In this document: positions 10,450-22,299 of the stretch, in pieces | How the letters are laid out: the number at the start of each line of letters is the position of its first letter | Numbering within the stretch: the first letter of the stretch is position 1 | The notes under the pieces: model-generated | What the model was told of the DNA's origin: nothing | The model's database searches: none | Seen by the model: the letters and a program-made list of their open reading frames with translations, nothing else | Position numbers and translations under genes: made by a program | Assembly: GCA_050084985.1 (NCBI GenBank) | Contig: JBITNC010000001.1 | Span: 128,960,001 to 129,024,000 of the forward strand | DNA length: 64,000 nt | Source: Nageia nagi | Lineage: Eukaryota; Pinophyta | Reading direction: 5' to 3'

Positions 10450-13445
10450 CTTGGAAGCTCCTCTTCTTTCTTCATCCTTCATCCTAATTCATTATCTTTG
10501 GAGGTTTACTCTTTTTGTTTGAGGTAAAATAATTTAAAGATATAACCTTTCTCTTCTTACTAACATACATTGTGTTATGTTAGTCCTTTTGTTATGAAAA
10601 TTTACTTAAAATAGCAATATATTTTTTTATTTATTTTTAATATACTAACATGTCTTATTGTTAGTTGCATTTTTCTTTTTTTTTAAATTGCCTAATGTAT
10701 TGTTATAAAATTGCATGCTATTAATGTTTTGAAGGTTTTATGATGTATGTCAAAAGTTGAGTAAAAATATATACTATTTTTTCCTTCCTTCAAAAAAACA
10801 ATTATATGCAAAATTATATACTATAATTTTTGAATTGCAATAAAAAGGGGAAGGTTTATATATATATAATTGGAAATAATAAAAAGTATAAGTATATTTC
10901 AATATAAGTCTATTAAAAATTATTTTTTTTAAAAAAGCCTTCTTTCATTTTTTTGGGAAAAAATAATTTTTTTTTTGGTTCAATATACATCTTTTTTTTG
11001 GAGAAGCCGACTATCCAAATTTGAGGTGCATGACTGGCCTCAGTCCTTTCATCGTTGCCTTGCACCTCCCCTAGTACATCAAGTTCTAGTTTTTTTTTTT
11101 TTTCTCTAATAAGGAGGGGTTCCTCGCCTTCTAGGTGGCTTCCATGTCCATTTTATCTCATACAAACCCCTAGTCTTCCCTCCTTCCATGGGATTTGTCC
11201 CCATGCTCTACATGGCATAGTTATCATCTCCCCTTCCTACTTATCCCTATTCAGTGCATGCTTTGGAGATGATGGAAAAGATGAATGGCTCATGCAAAAC
11301 CCTATCATGACTCCTTCTTCCTAATCCCTCTTCCTTTCTTACCACCCTTCGTAGCTCTTGTTTATAGCTTCTATTATGTGCATAGCCCTTCTTTTCTGAG
11401 CATGGCCCTTCATTTCTATGCTCAGCCTTTGTTCACCCTTTCTTTAGCAAAGTAGCATGTATGCTCTCTCAATCTCCTACTCTTTGTATTGGGCACCTCT
11501 TCACTTGGCCTCTTCCTTCTATTTTTTGGTTCTTATTACTTAGATTGCATTTTTTGAGTGCATGATCTATTGACATTAATTCATGTGCTTTTTCTCCTTC
11601 TTGGTGTTTGTTCTCTTAGTTTTTTTGTTGTCTTGTCAACCAATCAACCTATCCTCCTTAATGTACATTTGACTTAGAGTGTTTAGGTAATTTTTGCATT
11701 AAATAGCTAAGTTAAATGCATTTTTTTAGTACACACCTACCAAACTTGTGTACTCTTCATTAAAATCTCACAGGTTCATGATGAGCTTTTTTACTTGTTA
11801 TATGGAGACATTTATTTTGTAGTGCAAAACTTAAATGCTTTCTCATCATGATCTATTCTTTGAATACATTTTGTTTAATGGTTGATTTTTTTAAGAATTT
11901 ATAAAATTTATTAATTCCTTGTAATATTTTTTGTAATTGTTTAACTTGGCATTATATTCATTAGTGCCAATTTCTTAGCATTTTTTTCTTTCCTTAGTTA
12001 AAATGTTTTTCTAAGGAAAACTAATAATGCAATTTTGTTCTAATGCTATTTTTCTCTTAAGGGATCATGATTTTAAGTAAAAATAAGGGGAAAATTATAT
12101 ATATATATATATATATTACTTAAATTGTTGGATCCATATTAATTTTAAGTATTGAATCCTTATGCAATACTTCAAATTTTTAGATCTTTGATGCTATGTT
12201 ATGAATGTACTTATGCTTTTTTTTCCTTTATGCAAAGTTAATGAATTAAATTGTGCAAATTATGGAATGATGAATGCTTCTTAAGTTAAATAATGCATGC
12301 TTATTATTTTTAAAAACATGATGCTTACTACTTAAAAGTTAAATGCATAACACTTATTTGTTAAGTATTTCAATTTATTTTTAAGTTAAAAGATATATTT
12401 CTTTACTTAAAATTGTTAAGTTAAAAATTTCATTCTTAGATGCATACTTTTAAGTTAAAATTATGCATACTTATGCTTAAAATTTATGCATGCTTAATAC
12501 TTATTTAGTTAATGCATGCTTATGCTTAAAAGATGCATGTTTTGTACTTAAATGTTTAAGTTAATGAAACATGCTTAGAAATTATTTTTTTGGTGATAAA
12601 TGCTTAAGGAATTAAATTTTAAGTTAGATACTTATTATTAAGTCAAATAATGCATACTTAAAATTTTAAGTTATGATGCAAAATGGACACTTAGGTTTCA
12701 ATCTTTTAAATGAATGATATTTTATTTATGCTCTTTACTTCATGTTTCATATTTTACTTTATTTTTTTATGCAAAAAAAATGCAAATATTGATATGAGAA
12801 ACCTCTTAAAATGAACACATCCGCACATACATTCTACAACATAACTTATTTGGGGAGCCATGAGGTGAGGACAAGTAGACTGGAGCCTTTAAATCTGATT
12901 ATCCAAATGGTGTAAAGTCTATATTTCTTAATTACCCCTAAGTCCTCTATTGGTTTGGATTTAACTCCAATAGGTGGATAGGTATATGTGTAGTGATACC
13001 ACATATCTACACATCCATTTAGATATTATCTTGATAACCTAGATGGACAACTTGAAACCTAATCAAGATTAATAATTTGGTCGATCTAATAAGTATTGAA
13101 ACCTTGAAAAATAGCTAGTACTTCTCCTTGTGAGAGTATATTGCTATCCAAGGAGAACTGGTTGAGGATTGGTAGGACCTGGGCTCCTCTTGTATGGGTA
13201 TCCAAGTGAAGGCCTAATTTTAGATATGAAAACAAGCCTCAATAATGTCACTCTACATCTACAGTTCTTGAGATGAGAAATGTATTTGGGTATTGAGATT
13301 ATTATTTGAGTTGTAAATCATTTGCACTTGTGAAACAAATCATGCATATCTTTTATGTTAAAATTAACATCTATTATTTACTTGGTTAAAACTTAACATA
13401 TAGTGTTGAACCACATACTTATTATTTCACAATTTTGTGTAGCAA
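10450..13445 (+). other. Long leader of the copia element
   Basis: About 3 kb without a recognisable domain between primer site and gag. It contains poly-T and poly-A runs, a short AT microsatellite at 12095-12117, and a stretch at 12240-12700 dominated by words such as TTAAGTTAAA and TGCATGCTTA. The open frame at 11055-11324 (89 codons, Ser-rich start) shows no homology I recognise. An unusually long leader for copia, probably swollen by internal repeats. Confidence 0.6.
12240..12700. repeat. Degenerate short-word repeat in the copia leader
   Basis: Repeated, unevenly spaced copies of AAGTTAAA-like and ATGCATGCTTA-like words. No fixed period is evident. It looks like an old, decayed array; function unknown. 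Confidence 0.5.
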
Positions 13446-14400
13446 ATGGAAGACTCCTTTTTACCCAAACACATTCTCAATGGTTCCAACTTTGAGATTT
13501 GGGAAACACAAATGAGAGCTAAATTGAAAGCAAGAAAGATTTGGAAAATAGTAAATAAAAACCTTATACTTCCTACAGATGAGAAGGCACTAGAGGCTTA
13601 CAATATGAAGAATGAATTGGCAACTTCTATGATTTACCATGCAGTTTTAGATGATGTACTTATGATGATTTTATCTTCAACCTTGATAAAAGAAGCTTTG
13701 GATAAGCTTAAGAAAATTTACCTTGGTTCAAATTTTTCAAGAAGGTTTACTATTTTCCAAAAGTTGCTTCAACTTTGTCAAGGGGAAGATGAAAATTTGG
13801 CTATCTACTTGAACAAAATCATTGACCTAAAGACCCAACTTGTTGCTTGTGGGTGCAATTGAATCAATGATGAATTCATGTTCTTCATCATTCTTCAAAG
13901 CCTTTATTCAAAGTTTAGAAACATTATGACAGTTATGGAAAGAAGGCTTCATGATGAATAAGAAGTCTTCTCCTTTGAGAACCTTTCAAGGCACCTATTG
14001 AAGCATGAGAAAACCCTTAACAATAACTTGTTGATTTCTTCTCCTAAGGATAATAACATTGCTCTTGGGAAAACTAAAATTTCTTTCAAAAAAACGTTCA
14101 ACCATCAAAAGAAATCTTATCCTTCTTCCTCCAAAAGGTTTGAGAAAAGATCCAATGGCTACATTAGTAGTAGGAATAATGGCAATAATAGGATCAATAA
14201 GAATAGCAATAGGAACAATGGAAAAAACAACCACTTTAGAAAAAAAGATGGAAAAGGCAAAGTAAACAATCCATATCCTAAGAAACAATTTAATGGTAAT
14301 TGTAACTATTATGGCATTCAAGGTCACAAAGAAGTTGATTCCTATAAAAAAAAAAAAGAGAAAAAGAATAAAGGCAATAGAAATGTAAAGAACTACAAAG
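13446..14400 (+). pseudogene. Copia gag (UBN2-like capsid plus zinc knuckle), broken
   Basis: Starts MEDSFLPKHILNGSNFEIW, where the L.G.NF..W pattern is the usual start of a copia UBN2-like gag. The first 138 codons are open, then a stop and frame change near 13860-13995 interrupt the frame before it continues through a basic Asn/Lys/Arg-rich stretch. The zinc knuckle near 14300-14345 reads CNYYGIQGHKEVDSY: the first Cys and the His remain, but the second and last Cys are replaced. Packages element RNA in the canonical protein; this copy is defective. Confidence 0.88.
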
Positions 14401-14449
14401 AAAAGAAGAATATTCATGCTAATTTTGCTATGATGCTCTACTCCATGTC

Positions 14450-14560
14450 TATCTCTTTTTCATTTGAATGGATTGTTGACTTTGGTTGCACTAATCACCT
14501 ATGCTTTGAAAAAGAAAAGTTTGAGAACTTTCACAAGTATAAAAAGGATGCCATTTGATA
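14450..14560 (+). pseudogene. Copia aspartic protease start
   Basis: WIVDFGCTNHLCF corresponds to the copia protease motif W..DSGAT.H; the Ser and Ala next to the catalytic Asp are Phe and Cys here, although the Asp itself is kept. The frame ends at 14558 and the rest of the protease domain up to about 14830 is broken. Fused downstream of gag as usual for copia. Confidence 0.75.
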
Positions 14561-14829
14561 GGTGATAACTCTACCCTTGAAGTTTAAGGAATTGGGAGTG
14601 TGTTGATTCACAAAAAGGTTCTTGAAAATGTTCTCTATGTTTCTAAGTTAAAGATGAACCTTTCCTTCATAATCTAAGTTGCTAGATAAGAGAACTCTTT
14701 TGAGTTTGATTCTCAATCCTAGTGCATTAAGAAAGGACTTGCCATTTTAGTTAAAAGATCTATGAAAGATAACCTCTACATTGTGGATCAAGTTCCATCA
14801 AAGATATGTCTTTCTTCTAGTGTGTGTTC

Positions 14830-15760
14830 TAGAGGTAATATTTAGCACCATTATTTAGGGCACCTTAACTACAAGACTATTTAAATCATGAAAGACCAAG
14901 AACTTGTGAAAGGTTTACCTTCAATTTCTCCTTTGGTTGCTTTATATGAGAAGTGCATTCTTGACAAGATGGATAGACAAAAGTTTGAAAAAGATAAGGC
15001 AATAAGAACATCTCAACCTCTTCAACTTATGCATTCAGATTTGATAGGTCCATTTTAGACTAAGTTGCTTGGAGGAGCATCTTATGTCTTGACCTTCATT
15101 GACAACTTTAGTAGGATGACCTTTGGGTATCTACTTGAGCATAAAGACCAAACCTTTGAAAGTTTTAAGGTTTTTAAGGCCTTTGTTGAGGATCAAACTA
15201 ACCTTAAAATCAAGATGTTGAAATTACATAATAGGAGAGATTATAATAGCAATGAGTTCAATGACTATTGTGCTAAGTATGGAATTAAGAAGTAGTTTAC
15301 AATTCTATACACTCCTTAGTAGAATAATGTTATTGAAAGAAAAAATAGAATAATTATGGAGATGGCTAGATGCATGTTGGGTAATCTTCTTAAATTCTTA
15401 TGGGATGAAGCTATGAGCACTACTATTTACACCTTGAATAGATGTCTCACAAAAATCATTCAGAGTAAAACTTTTTTTGAAGCATGGTCAAGAATAAAAC
15501 CTAACATTTCTCACCTTAGGGTGTTTGGTTATGAAGCATTATCCTACATTATTTCTCAAAAAAGAGAAAAGTTAGACAAAAGAGCTAAAAAATGCATCTT
15601 TATAGGTTATGATAGTCATCATAGAGGATACAAGCTCTACTCTCCATCCTACAAAGTCGTGTTTATTTCAAGGGATGTAAAGTTCAATGAACTTTCTAAA
15701 GAATCTACTTCTAATGAAGATGTTGATGATCCAGAGGACTCTTTAGTTGCTCCTAGCTAG
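14830..15760 (+). pseudogene. Copia integrase
   Basis: The zinc-binding start HHYLGHLNYKTI is at about 14845. The catalytic core gives HSDLIGPF at about 15030, then YVLTFIDNFSRMTFGYLL. The next open part has the GKFDPNE-like region and the late core at 15300-15400, where two stop codons (15316-15321) stand where TPQQN is conserved. The C-terminal GKxP-type region at 15480-15700 contains LRVFGYEAL, KCIFIGYD and GYKLYSP. Integrase lies upstream of RT, the diagnostic copia order. Confidence 0.9.
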
Positions 15761-15913
15761 TTGGATTTTGATCTTAACAAGTCACCTTAAGAATAAAATT
15801 TTCTAACATAAAAAGTAACAATGAGCATGACCTTGAACAAATCCTCAGTTACCAAGATTGATAACAAGCATGAGCCCTCAACCTTCAAAGAAGCTTCTAA
15901 GCATGAGTGCTAG

Positions 15914-16625
15914 ATGGAAGCCATGAAAGAAGAGTATGAGGTGCTTATGAAAAATAAAACTTGGGACTTAGTTCCTTATCCTAATGAGAAGAACATGATT
16001 AGTAATAAGTTGATCTACAAAGTCAAGTTCAATTCAGTTGGATATATTGAGAAATACAAGGCAAGGTTAGTAGCTAAAGGTTTTGCTCAGAAATATGATG
16101 TAGACTATGAAGAATCTTTTGCTCCCATGGAAAAGATGCCTACTATGAGAATTATCCTTACTCTTTCTATAGCTCAAGGGTGGAAAGTTTTTTAACTTGA
16201 TGTTAAGAGTGCATTTCTCAATGGTGATTTAAATGTGGAAATCTTTATGAATCAACCAAAAGGGTTTATTATGGAAGGCAAATATTCCTTTGTGTGCAAG
16301 CTAAAGAAGTCATTGTACGAACTTAAGCAAGCACCTTGAGCTTGGTACAGAAAGATTTTAGGGTACTTTATAGACATTGGTTTTTCCAAGTGCTTTTTTG
16401 ACTCCAATCTATATATGCTCAATAAAGGAAAATATGTGGTCATGATTCTCCTTTATGTGGATGATCTTTTGATTACTAGGATTAATGATGAAATCATTCA
16501 AGAGTGCATATACAAACATAAGACAATGTTTGAAATGATTAATCTTGGTCTTTTGTGATACTATCTTGAAATGCAAGTGTATTAATACAAGGATTGTACC
16601 TACCTCAATCAATTTAAGTATATAT
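15914..16625 (+). pseudogene. Copia reverse transcriptase
   Basis: MEAMKEEYEVLMKNKTWDLV is the usual copia RT start. KARLVAKGFAQ and YEESFAP follow, then [12 protein letters not shown] at about 16195-16230, SLYELKQAP before a stop, and the catalytic LLYVDDLLI at about 16450. The YVDD active site is intact in sequence, but stops at 16195, 16338 and 16558 break the frame. Uses element RNA as template for cDNA synthesis in the canonical protein. Confidence 0.93.
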
Positions 16626-16739
16626 CAAACATCTTGTAAAATTTTGGAATGGAGTGTAGATATGCTATGATCCCAATCTCTTCTATAATTACTATTTTTC
16701 TGAGCTCCAACTCTCAATAAGTTGATGCTATAGCTTATA

Positions 16740-17335
16740 GGTAATTAATTGGTAGTCTTTTGTATTTGACTATATACATGCCAGATATTGCTTTTGTAAT
16801 GAATTTGATGGCATAATTCATGCAAAAACCTTATTTTAAGCACCTTAATGTTGTTAAGCAAATATTGAGGTATGTTGCAAGGACTAAAGATCTTACTCTC
16901 AAGTATTCTAAGTTGCCCTTATTTGTTCTCTTTAGATTCTTAGATTTTAACTATGAAGGAGATAGAGATGATGGGAAATCAACCTTTGCATATGTGTTTA
17001 GCATTAGTTCAGGTGCTATCTCTTAGGATTTCAAGAAGCAACCTATTATTTCTCTTTCCACCATAGAAGCTAAATACCATGCCATGTCTATTATAGCCTA
17101 GGAAGCCATTTGGCTAAGGTATCTTATGAAAGGAATTAGGTATGAGCAAGGTGGATCATCTTTGATCTCTTTAAATAATCAATCAGCTATTTCTTTAGCT
17201 AAGAATCTTGTGTTCTATCAGAGAACTAAAAACATATGGAAATTCATATCCATTTTATCAAGGAGAAGGTTCTTCATGGTATCATACACCTAGAGTATTA
17301 TTCATTCACCTTGAAATTTGATAATTTATTCACCA
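16740..17335 (+). pseudogene. Copia RNase H
   Basis: HLNVVKQILRYVARTKDLTL links RT to RNase H. The frame then shows a degraded D..W/A segment near 16940, ISLSTIEAKYHAM at about 17053, and NNQSAISLAKN at about 17175. These are the standard copia RNase H blocks with E in STIEAKY and D replaced by N in the DNQSA block. Several stops present. Confidence 0.85.
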
Positions 17336-17339
17336 ATCC

Positions 17340-18227
17340 CCTCCTAGAATTTTAGTTCTATAAGCTTAGGGATGCTATCGGGTTGGTGAAGTTTCCCTTA
17401 AGAGGGAGTGCAATTTAAATTATTGTGTTGAATTTATGTTTGTGGTGACAACTTCACCCCTAGAAGGATTTTATGCTAGATAATATTGATTTTATTGTAC
17501 ACCTTCATGGTAAGTTCACTCTACATGAGGAACTTGTGCAAAATTTTAAAATTAAAAATTGGCCAATTTAGTACTATTTAGTTATCCATATGAATGGAAC
17601 TCTTATGTGTATTTTGGCACTATTTAGTTATCCATATGTGAGGAACTTGTATGTGTATTCTCTATTTTTGGTCAATCTAGCACTGTTCAATTATCCATAT
17701 GTGAATAACTCTTATGTGTCTTTTAGCACTATTTAGTTATCCATATGTGAGAAACTCATATGTGCATGCTCTATTTTATAATGATAATCAATACATGTTT
17801 TATATATAGCAGGTGACTATAAGTTTTTGGCATGGCATATTCATGATGACTTATAGTGCACCATTATTTAGTTCATGATGGCATTTGTGTGATCCATCTA
17901 TCCTTGATGAGATAACTATGTTACATCTAATTAATCTTGGTATTTAGCTACTTATGACTTGTAGGTTCCTTTGACATTGTAGGTTACTTACCTCATGTGT
18001 GCAAGATCTTAAAGACTCTTCATGACTTTCAATTGGATGACTACTTTATATACATTGAAATTGGTTGTAGTTAATGATTGTATTTGGAAAAATAGTGAGT
18101 CTCAAATTAGATCTTTCTTACTTGAAAAATATGTAAAAATTTCTCATCTCCATTGTATATATTTGGAGGAGAACTCTCTTACTTTCTCTTCTTCTTCTCT
18201 CTTACTCGCTCTATCCCAATATTGCAT
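17340..18227 (+). other. 3' noncoding part of the copia element
   Basis: About 890 bases between RNase H and the purine tract. It includes the tandem repeat at 17561-17780. The open frame at 18022-18252 runs into the LTR and has no known domain; it is treated as chance. Confidence 0.5.
17561..17780. repeat. Four-copy tandem repeat of about 54 bases in the copia 3' region
   Basis: Units start near 17561, 17616, 17671 and 17725. Each contains AGTTATCCATATG (or ATTATCCATATG), GAA or AATAACTC, and TATGTGTATT or close variants. Copies 1 and 3 begin GCCAAT or GTCAAT, copies 2 and 4 GCAC, suggesting that the array grew as a two-unit block. Confidence 0.8.
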
Positions 18228-18237
18228 TAAGGGGGAG
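18228..18237 (+). other. Polypurine tract of the copia element
   Basis: TAAGGGGGAG directly before the 3' LTR. The usual plus-strand primer of LTR retrotransposons. Confidence 0.85.
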
Positions 18238-18737
18238 TCTTGGAATGTATAATACATTATTGTAAAGGTTTTGTAATAATATCCTATGTAAGTTTACTAA
18301 TACTTAAGGGTATCATTTGATACCTTAAGTATTTAAGTGAATATGATAATGTAACTTATCCTACACTCCATGTCATGAGCATGCCCCTTGGGTAAAATGA
18401 TGTGCATGTCATGCTTTTGTACATTGGATAAAATAATGATCCAAAGAGGGATTTTAGACTATAAATAGAAGGCTCCCCCTTTGTTATCACACACCAATTG
18501 TAGAGTAAAGTTATGCTATAGAATAAAATTGTAGGAGATGAGATTAGGAGGATTGTAAGAGAGTTGTATTTGTGATTGAAGTAAAGATATAGTTAATGGA
18601 TGTACTAATAGTTGGAGGAACCAATTACATCTTGTATTATATTTTTGAGATTGCTTTATGTGATAGTTATATGTAATTATGAGCTTTCAAGATATCTTGA
18701 TTGTTTAAGAATTATCTTATTAGTGTTAGTTCCTTCA
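18238..18737 (+). repeat. 3' LTR of the copia element
   Basis: Starts TCTTGGAATG, a one-base change from TG in the 5' copy, and ends CTTCA. It is about 46 bases longer than the 5' LTR because it retains the TATA region at 18459-18467. Confidence 0.92.
18459..18467 (+). promoter_or_regulatory. TATA box of the copia LTR family, kept only in the 3' LTR
   Basis: CTATAAATA followed by a GC-richer block and the segment GTAGAGTAAAG that both LTRs share. This is the expected U3 promoter position. Its absence from the 5' LTR is described as a finding. Confidence 0.6.
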
Positions 18738-18742
18738 AAGGA
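18738..18742. repeat. Target-site duplication of the copia element, right copy
   Basis: AAGGA, identical to 9974-9978. Confidence 0.93.
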
Positions 18743-19080
18743 GATTCTCTACCATTTCCTTATACAGTTGTAATTTGGGATCTTTGGTGTTATATATGTT
18801 GGACACTTGTTTCAAATTAGTTGATAATCACCAAATATTTTGATCCTTTTTACTTTCAAAAGTATTATAGCCTTCAAACCTAAGATTGGAGCTTCGTATT
18901 TTGCCATATTGTTAGTGAAATCAAAACTTAAACAATAAGACATATGGATAACATCATCATGAGGGTTGATAAGAATAATTCCTATGCTTGCTCCATGAAT
19001 GCACTTTGAACCATCAAAGAATAGGGTCCATTCATCATTTTCTATGAAACCATAAAAAATGTATGGATACTCAGGTTCAA
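18743..19080 (-). pseudogene. Second (archaeal-type) RNase H of element 1, N-terminal piece
   Basis: The minus-strand reading begins WTLFFDGSKCIHGASIG, continues with an FTNNMAKYEA-like block and IKIFGDYQL, then in another frame IYNTKDPKLQLYKEM at the copia junction. These are the D, E and D motifs of the extra RNase H known from Tat elements. It continues at 9861-9978 across the copia element. Confidence 0.85.
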
Positions 19081-19129
19081 GAATAGAGAAAAATCATAAG
19101 GACACAATGGTAGTGCACAATTCAGGGGT

Positions 19130-20420
19130 GTTCTAGACATCCACTTTATTTGAAAACTATGCTTGCATGCTATATACTTTATTTCATGTGTGATTTACAA
19201 TGAAATATGTTATAGCTTGTTCCTTTATCAATTTTTGGATGATAAAGATCAAATTGAATTCTTGAAGAAACATTACCCACTTTGTAGTCCTTCCAAATAG
19301 GTAGGACTTAGAAATAATATATCTAGGAGGTCCTAAGCTATGATGTAAGTTGTTTTCCTACGCATGTAATGTATTTAATTTTTGGTTGGGAGGACTATAG
19401 GAAAATACAATGTTTCAATCATAGTATACTTTATTTCATAATCAAGTAAAGGTTTTGCTGATATAGTAGATTGCTCTTTCCTTGTTGTTATCATCCTTTT
19501 GGGATAGCATTTCCTGTTAATCATTTAATATTTTTGAAACATAAAGTAGCAAAATCTTGTCTAAATTATAGGGAGATAAAACTAGAGCATTAGTAAGATA
19601 CCTTTTAATGTTATCCAAAGCTTCTTGATACTTTTCATCCCCATTGAACTTCTCACTTTTCCTCAATAAATGAGAAAATAGGGATGTCATTTTTGCTAGC
19701 TAAGAAATGAATATTCTAACTACCTATACCTTCCCTTGAAGGCTTACTAATTCCTTCAAGTTCTTAGGATGAGGAAAAACAAAAATAGGTAAAACTTTCT
19801 TGGGGTCCACCTCTATACCTCTTCTTGAAAAAAAGAACCCAAGTAATTTACTTAATGAAACTACAAATGCACACTTTTGAGGCTTTAATTTCAACTTGTA
19901 CTTTCTCATTTGTGGGAAAATATTTCTCAAATATGAAATATGGTCATCTTTGGTTATGGATTTGGCTAAAATATCATCAACATACACCTCAACATTATCA
20001 TGGATCATATCATGAAACATAGTCACCATGGCTCTCTGATAAGTTGCACCTATATTTTTTAGACCAAAAGGCATGACCAACCAATGAAATATGCCCATGG
20101 AGTAACAAAAGCTATCTTATGTTAGTTCTCCTTATTGATCCTAATCTAATTATAGCTGATAAATCCATCCATGAAAGATAAAACCTCATGGCATGCTATT
20201 AAATCTACAATCATATCAATGTTAGGAAAAGGAAAAAAATCTTTAGGGCTGCATTGATGATATCCCTGAACTTTGTATATTTTATTTCACCATTAGGCTT
20301 AGATGTAGGCATAATGTTAGAAATACATAGTGAATAATCAATGGGATCAATGAAACTAGCAATAAGGTATTTCTCAATTTCATTCTTAATAGCAAAGGCT
20401 ACCCTAAGATGCATCTTTTT
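19130..20420 (-). pseudogene. Reverse transcriptase and RNase H of element 1
   Basis: RT N-terminal part at 20211-20414 has an EKYLIASFIDPIDYS-like start and KPNGEIKY. The catalytic part at 19724-20098 reads MPFGLKNIGATYQRAM, then VYVDDILAKS, LKPQKCAF and RRGIEVDPKKV. The connection RNase H follows to about 19140 with KDDNNKERAIYYISKT. YVDD is preserved; several stops and frame changes break the whole. The GIEVDPKK and CAFxV motifs are typical of Tat-like gypsy pol. Confidence 0.92.
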
Positions 20421-20424
20421 AGGT

Positions 20425-21800
20425 TTTTGTTAAATGGGTTTGACATTTTCATTGAAAACTAGGATATGAGTAACAAAATTAGGATCAATACCAAGAATAT
20501 CAAAATAAGACCAAGAAAATATATTAAAAAACTCTTTTAACAGTAGGTAGTACCTTTTTAATTCTTTCAAGTTTAACCAAGCTCCTATTTTAATCAACTA
20601 TGGGTCCTCTTGGGTACCAATATTGACTTCTATTGTTTATTCACTAAGGATATTTCATCATTAAGTTGGGAAGGCATAGGCAATGCCTCTAGTTCTACCT
20701 CCAAACTCAGCTATAAGAGATAGGAATTATAGAGTGGTAGTTCCAGGAACCCAATGTCATCATCCTTTTAAGGGATAGGTAGATAGACTGTAAAAGAAAT
20801 ACTATAAAGACTTAGGACTGACTCGATAAAAAATGGAAAAAAACATGAACAAAGGAAATATGGACAAAAATAAAAGGAAAGGATGAGGCTCTAACCTACA
20901 TTTTCTACATCATCTATGCTTACATCCTTGCTAAAGTATGGATGATGTCATAATAACCATGCTATGAGCCTCTTTTTAATAGATTTGGTAAACTTACTTA
21001 GTTCCCCTAGCTTCTTAAGGATGGCATCATCAGACCTAAAAATATCCACTTGAAATAGAGTTGTCAGGGATAGGAATGGATTTGCATAGTAAGCCTATAA
21101 TTCTTTTATTGTACCATGCATCACTCCATAATGCAACCACTCATCATATATGTATCTTGTGCAACCTTGATCACTACTATCCATATGTTGAACTGTTGGA
21201 ACTGATGAAGATGAGCTAGGTGTAGGATCATCAAACCCAACATCGATTGTTTTTTATGTTGACCTTCATTTGGAATGGGATTGATGAAGCCCTACTCATT
21301 TTTACCTAATTCTTTTCCACCATACTGATATTTGTACATATATTCATTAGAAAAAGTAAAATAAATGCTATTGAAATGCATACTTACCAACCCTAACATT
21401 TTCTATGAAATAAAAATTATACCTTCATTATCATATGTAGGTTTTTCTTCATGTTCTTGGTAGAGGAAACTGACATCTTCCATAAGGTCATTGTTTTACT
21501 CAAGAATAGAGTGGTAGTTCTTACTTATAGTCTCCTCTTAATGATAGCATAAAGTTTTCATGATTGCAAGGGGATTGCTTACCTCTTGCAGGATTATAAC
21601 TATAATAAGTGTTGGTACATATTCCCTACCTTCAATCAAATCATGAGGAATCCAAAACCTTTCAACTACCTAACACACATATGTAGGATTTTCCTTTACA
21701 TGAATAGTAACCTTCTCACCTTTATGCATAAATTTGATTAATCGATGCAAAGTGGAAGTAACATACCTAATCTTATGGATTCATGATCTACCAAGCAATA
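20425..21800 (-). other. Linker between protease and RT of element 1, decayed
   Basis: About 1.4 kb in which isolated coding words appear but no complete domain can be assigned. In Tat-like elements this interval normally belongs to the same polyprotein; many stops hide the frame here. Confidence 0.5.
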
Positions 21801-21849
21801 AGTTATATGGTAACTTTACTTGGAAAACATATACTTTTTGATGAACCAT

Positions 21850-22225
21850 TTTACCACCTACTTCACCAGGCATAGATACATATCCAATGCATTCTTTTTT
21901 AGTATTATCAAATTATTTAATGCTAATAATGGTTCTTTTCATTTTTGCATATATGGAAGTGAAATTTTTTACAAAAAATCAATAGAACATATATTAACAT
22001 TTGAACTAGTATCGATCAAAAATTTGTTTTAACAGGGATGCCATCAATATTAACATGAATATATAGACCTAAATTTTTCTCAATGACATCTTCACTAGGA
22101 AATTCACTATCTTGAAAGGAAAGCATGTTACAAACTAATTCAGTATCAAGATTGCATACTAATTCAACTAACTTAGCAATAGGAATATCTGCATCAATTT
22201 TAGCTTTCTTAAGTGCATCAAACAA
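21850..22225 (-). pseudogene. Aspartic protease of element 1
   Basis: The open part 22016-22225 holds LYIHVNIDGIPVKTNF. After a one-base frame shift it continues as FLIDTSSNVNIC, matching the protease motif LID.GS..NI, with the catalytic Asp present and Gly replaced. Located between gag and RT as in other gypsy elements. Matures the polyprotein in an active copy. Confidence 0.75.
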
Positions 22226-22299
22226 GCATCTCTATGTTTAGTTGATGATTACAAAAGTTCAAAAATACTTATCTTGCAATGAGTTACCTTAAGTTTTTC

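Larger units (their letters stand above)
9979..18737 (+). mobile_element. Complete Ty1/copia retrotransposon nested in element 1
   Basis: LTRs 9979-10432 and 18238-18737 start TGTTGGAATG (TC in the 3' copy) and end CTTCA. A primer site matching the initiator-methionine tRNA follows the 5' LTR, and a purine tract TAAGGGGGAG precedes the 3' LTR. The internal order is gag, protease, integrase, RT, RNase H, which defines Ty1/copia. About 3 kb of noncoding leader precedes gag. LTRs are about 92 per cent identical by eye outside one deletion. All coding domains have stops, so the element is not autonomous. Confidence 0.95.

Noticed and set aside
11055-11324. Open frame of 89 codons with a Ser-rich start, looked like a signal peptide
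   Set aside because: It lies in the copia leader, depends on a poly-T tract for its Phe run and has no recognisable domain.
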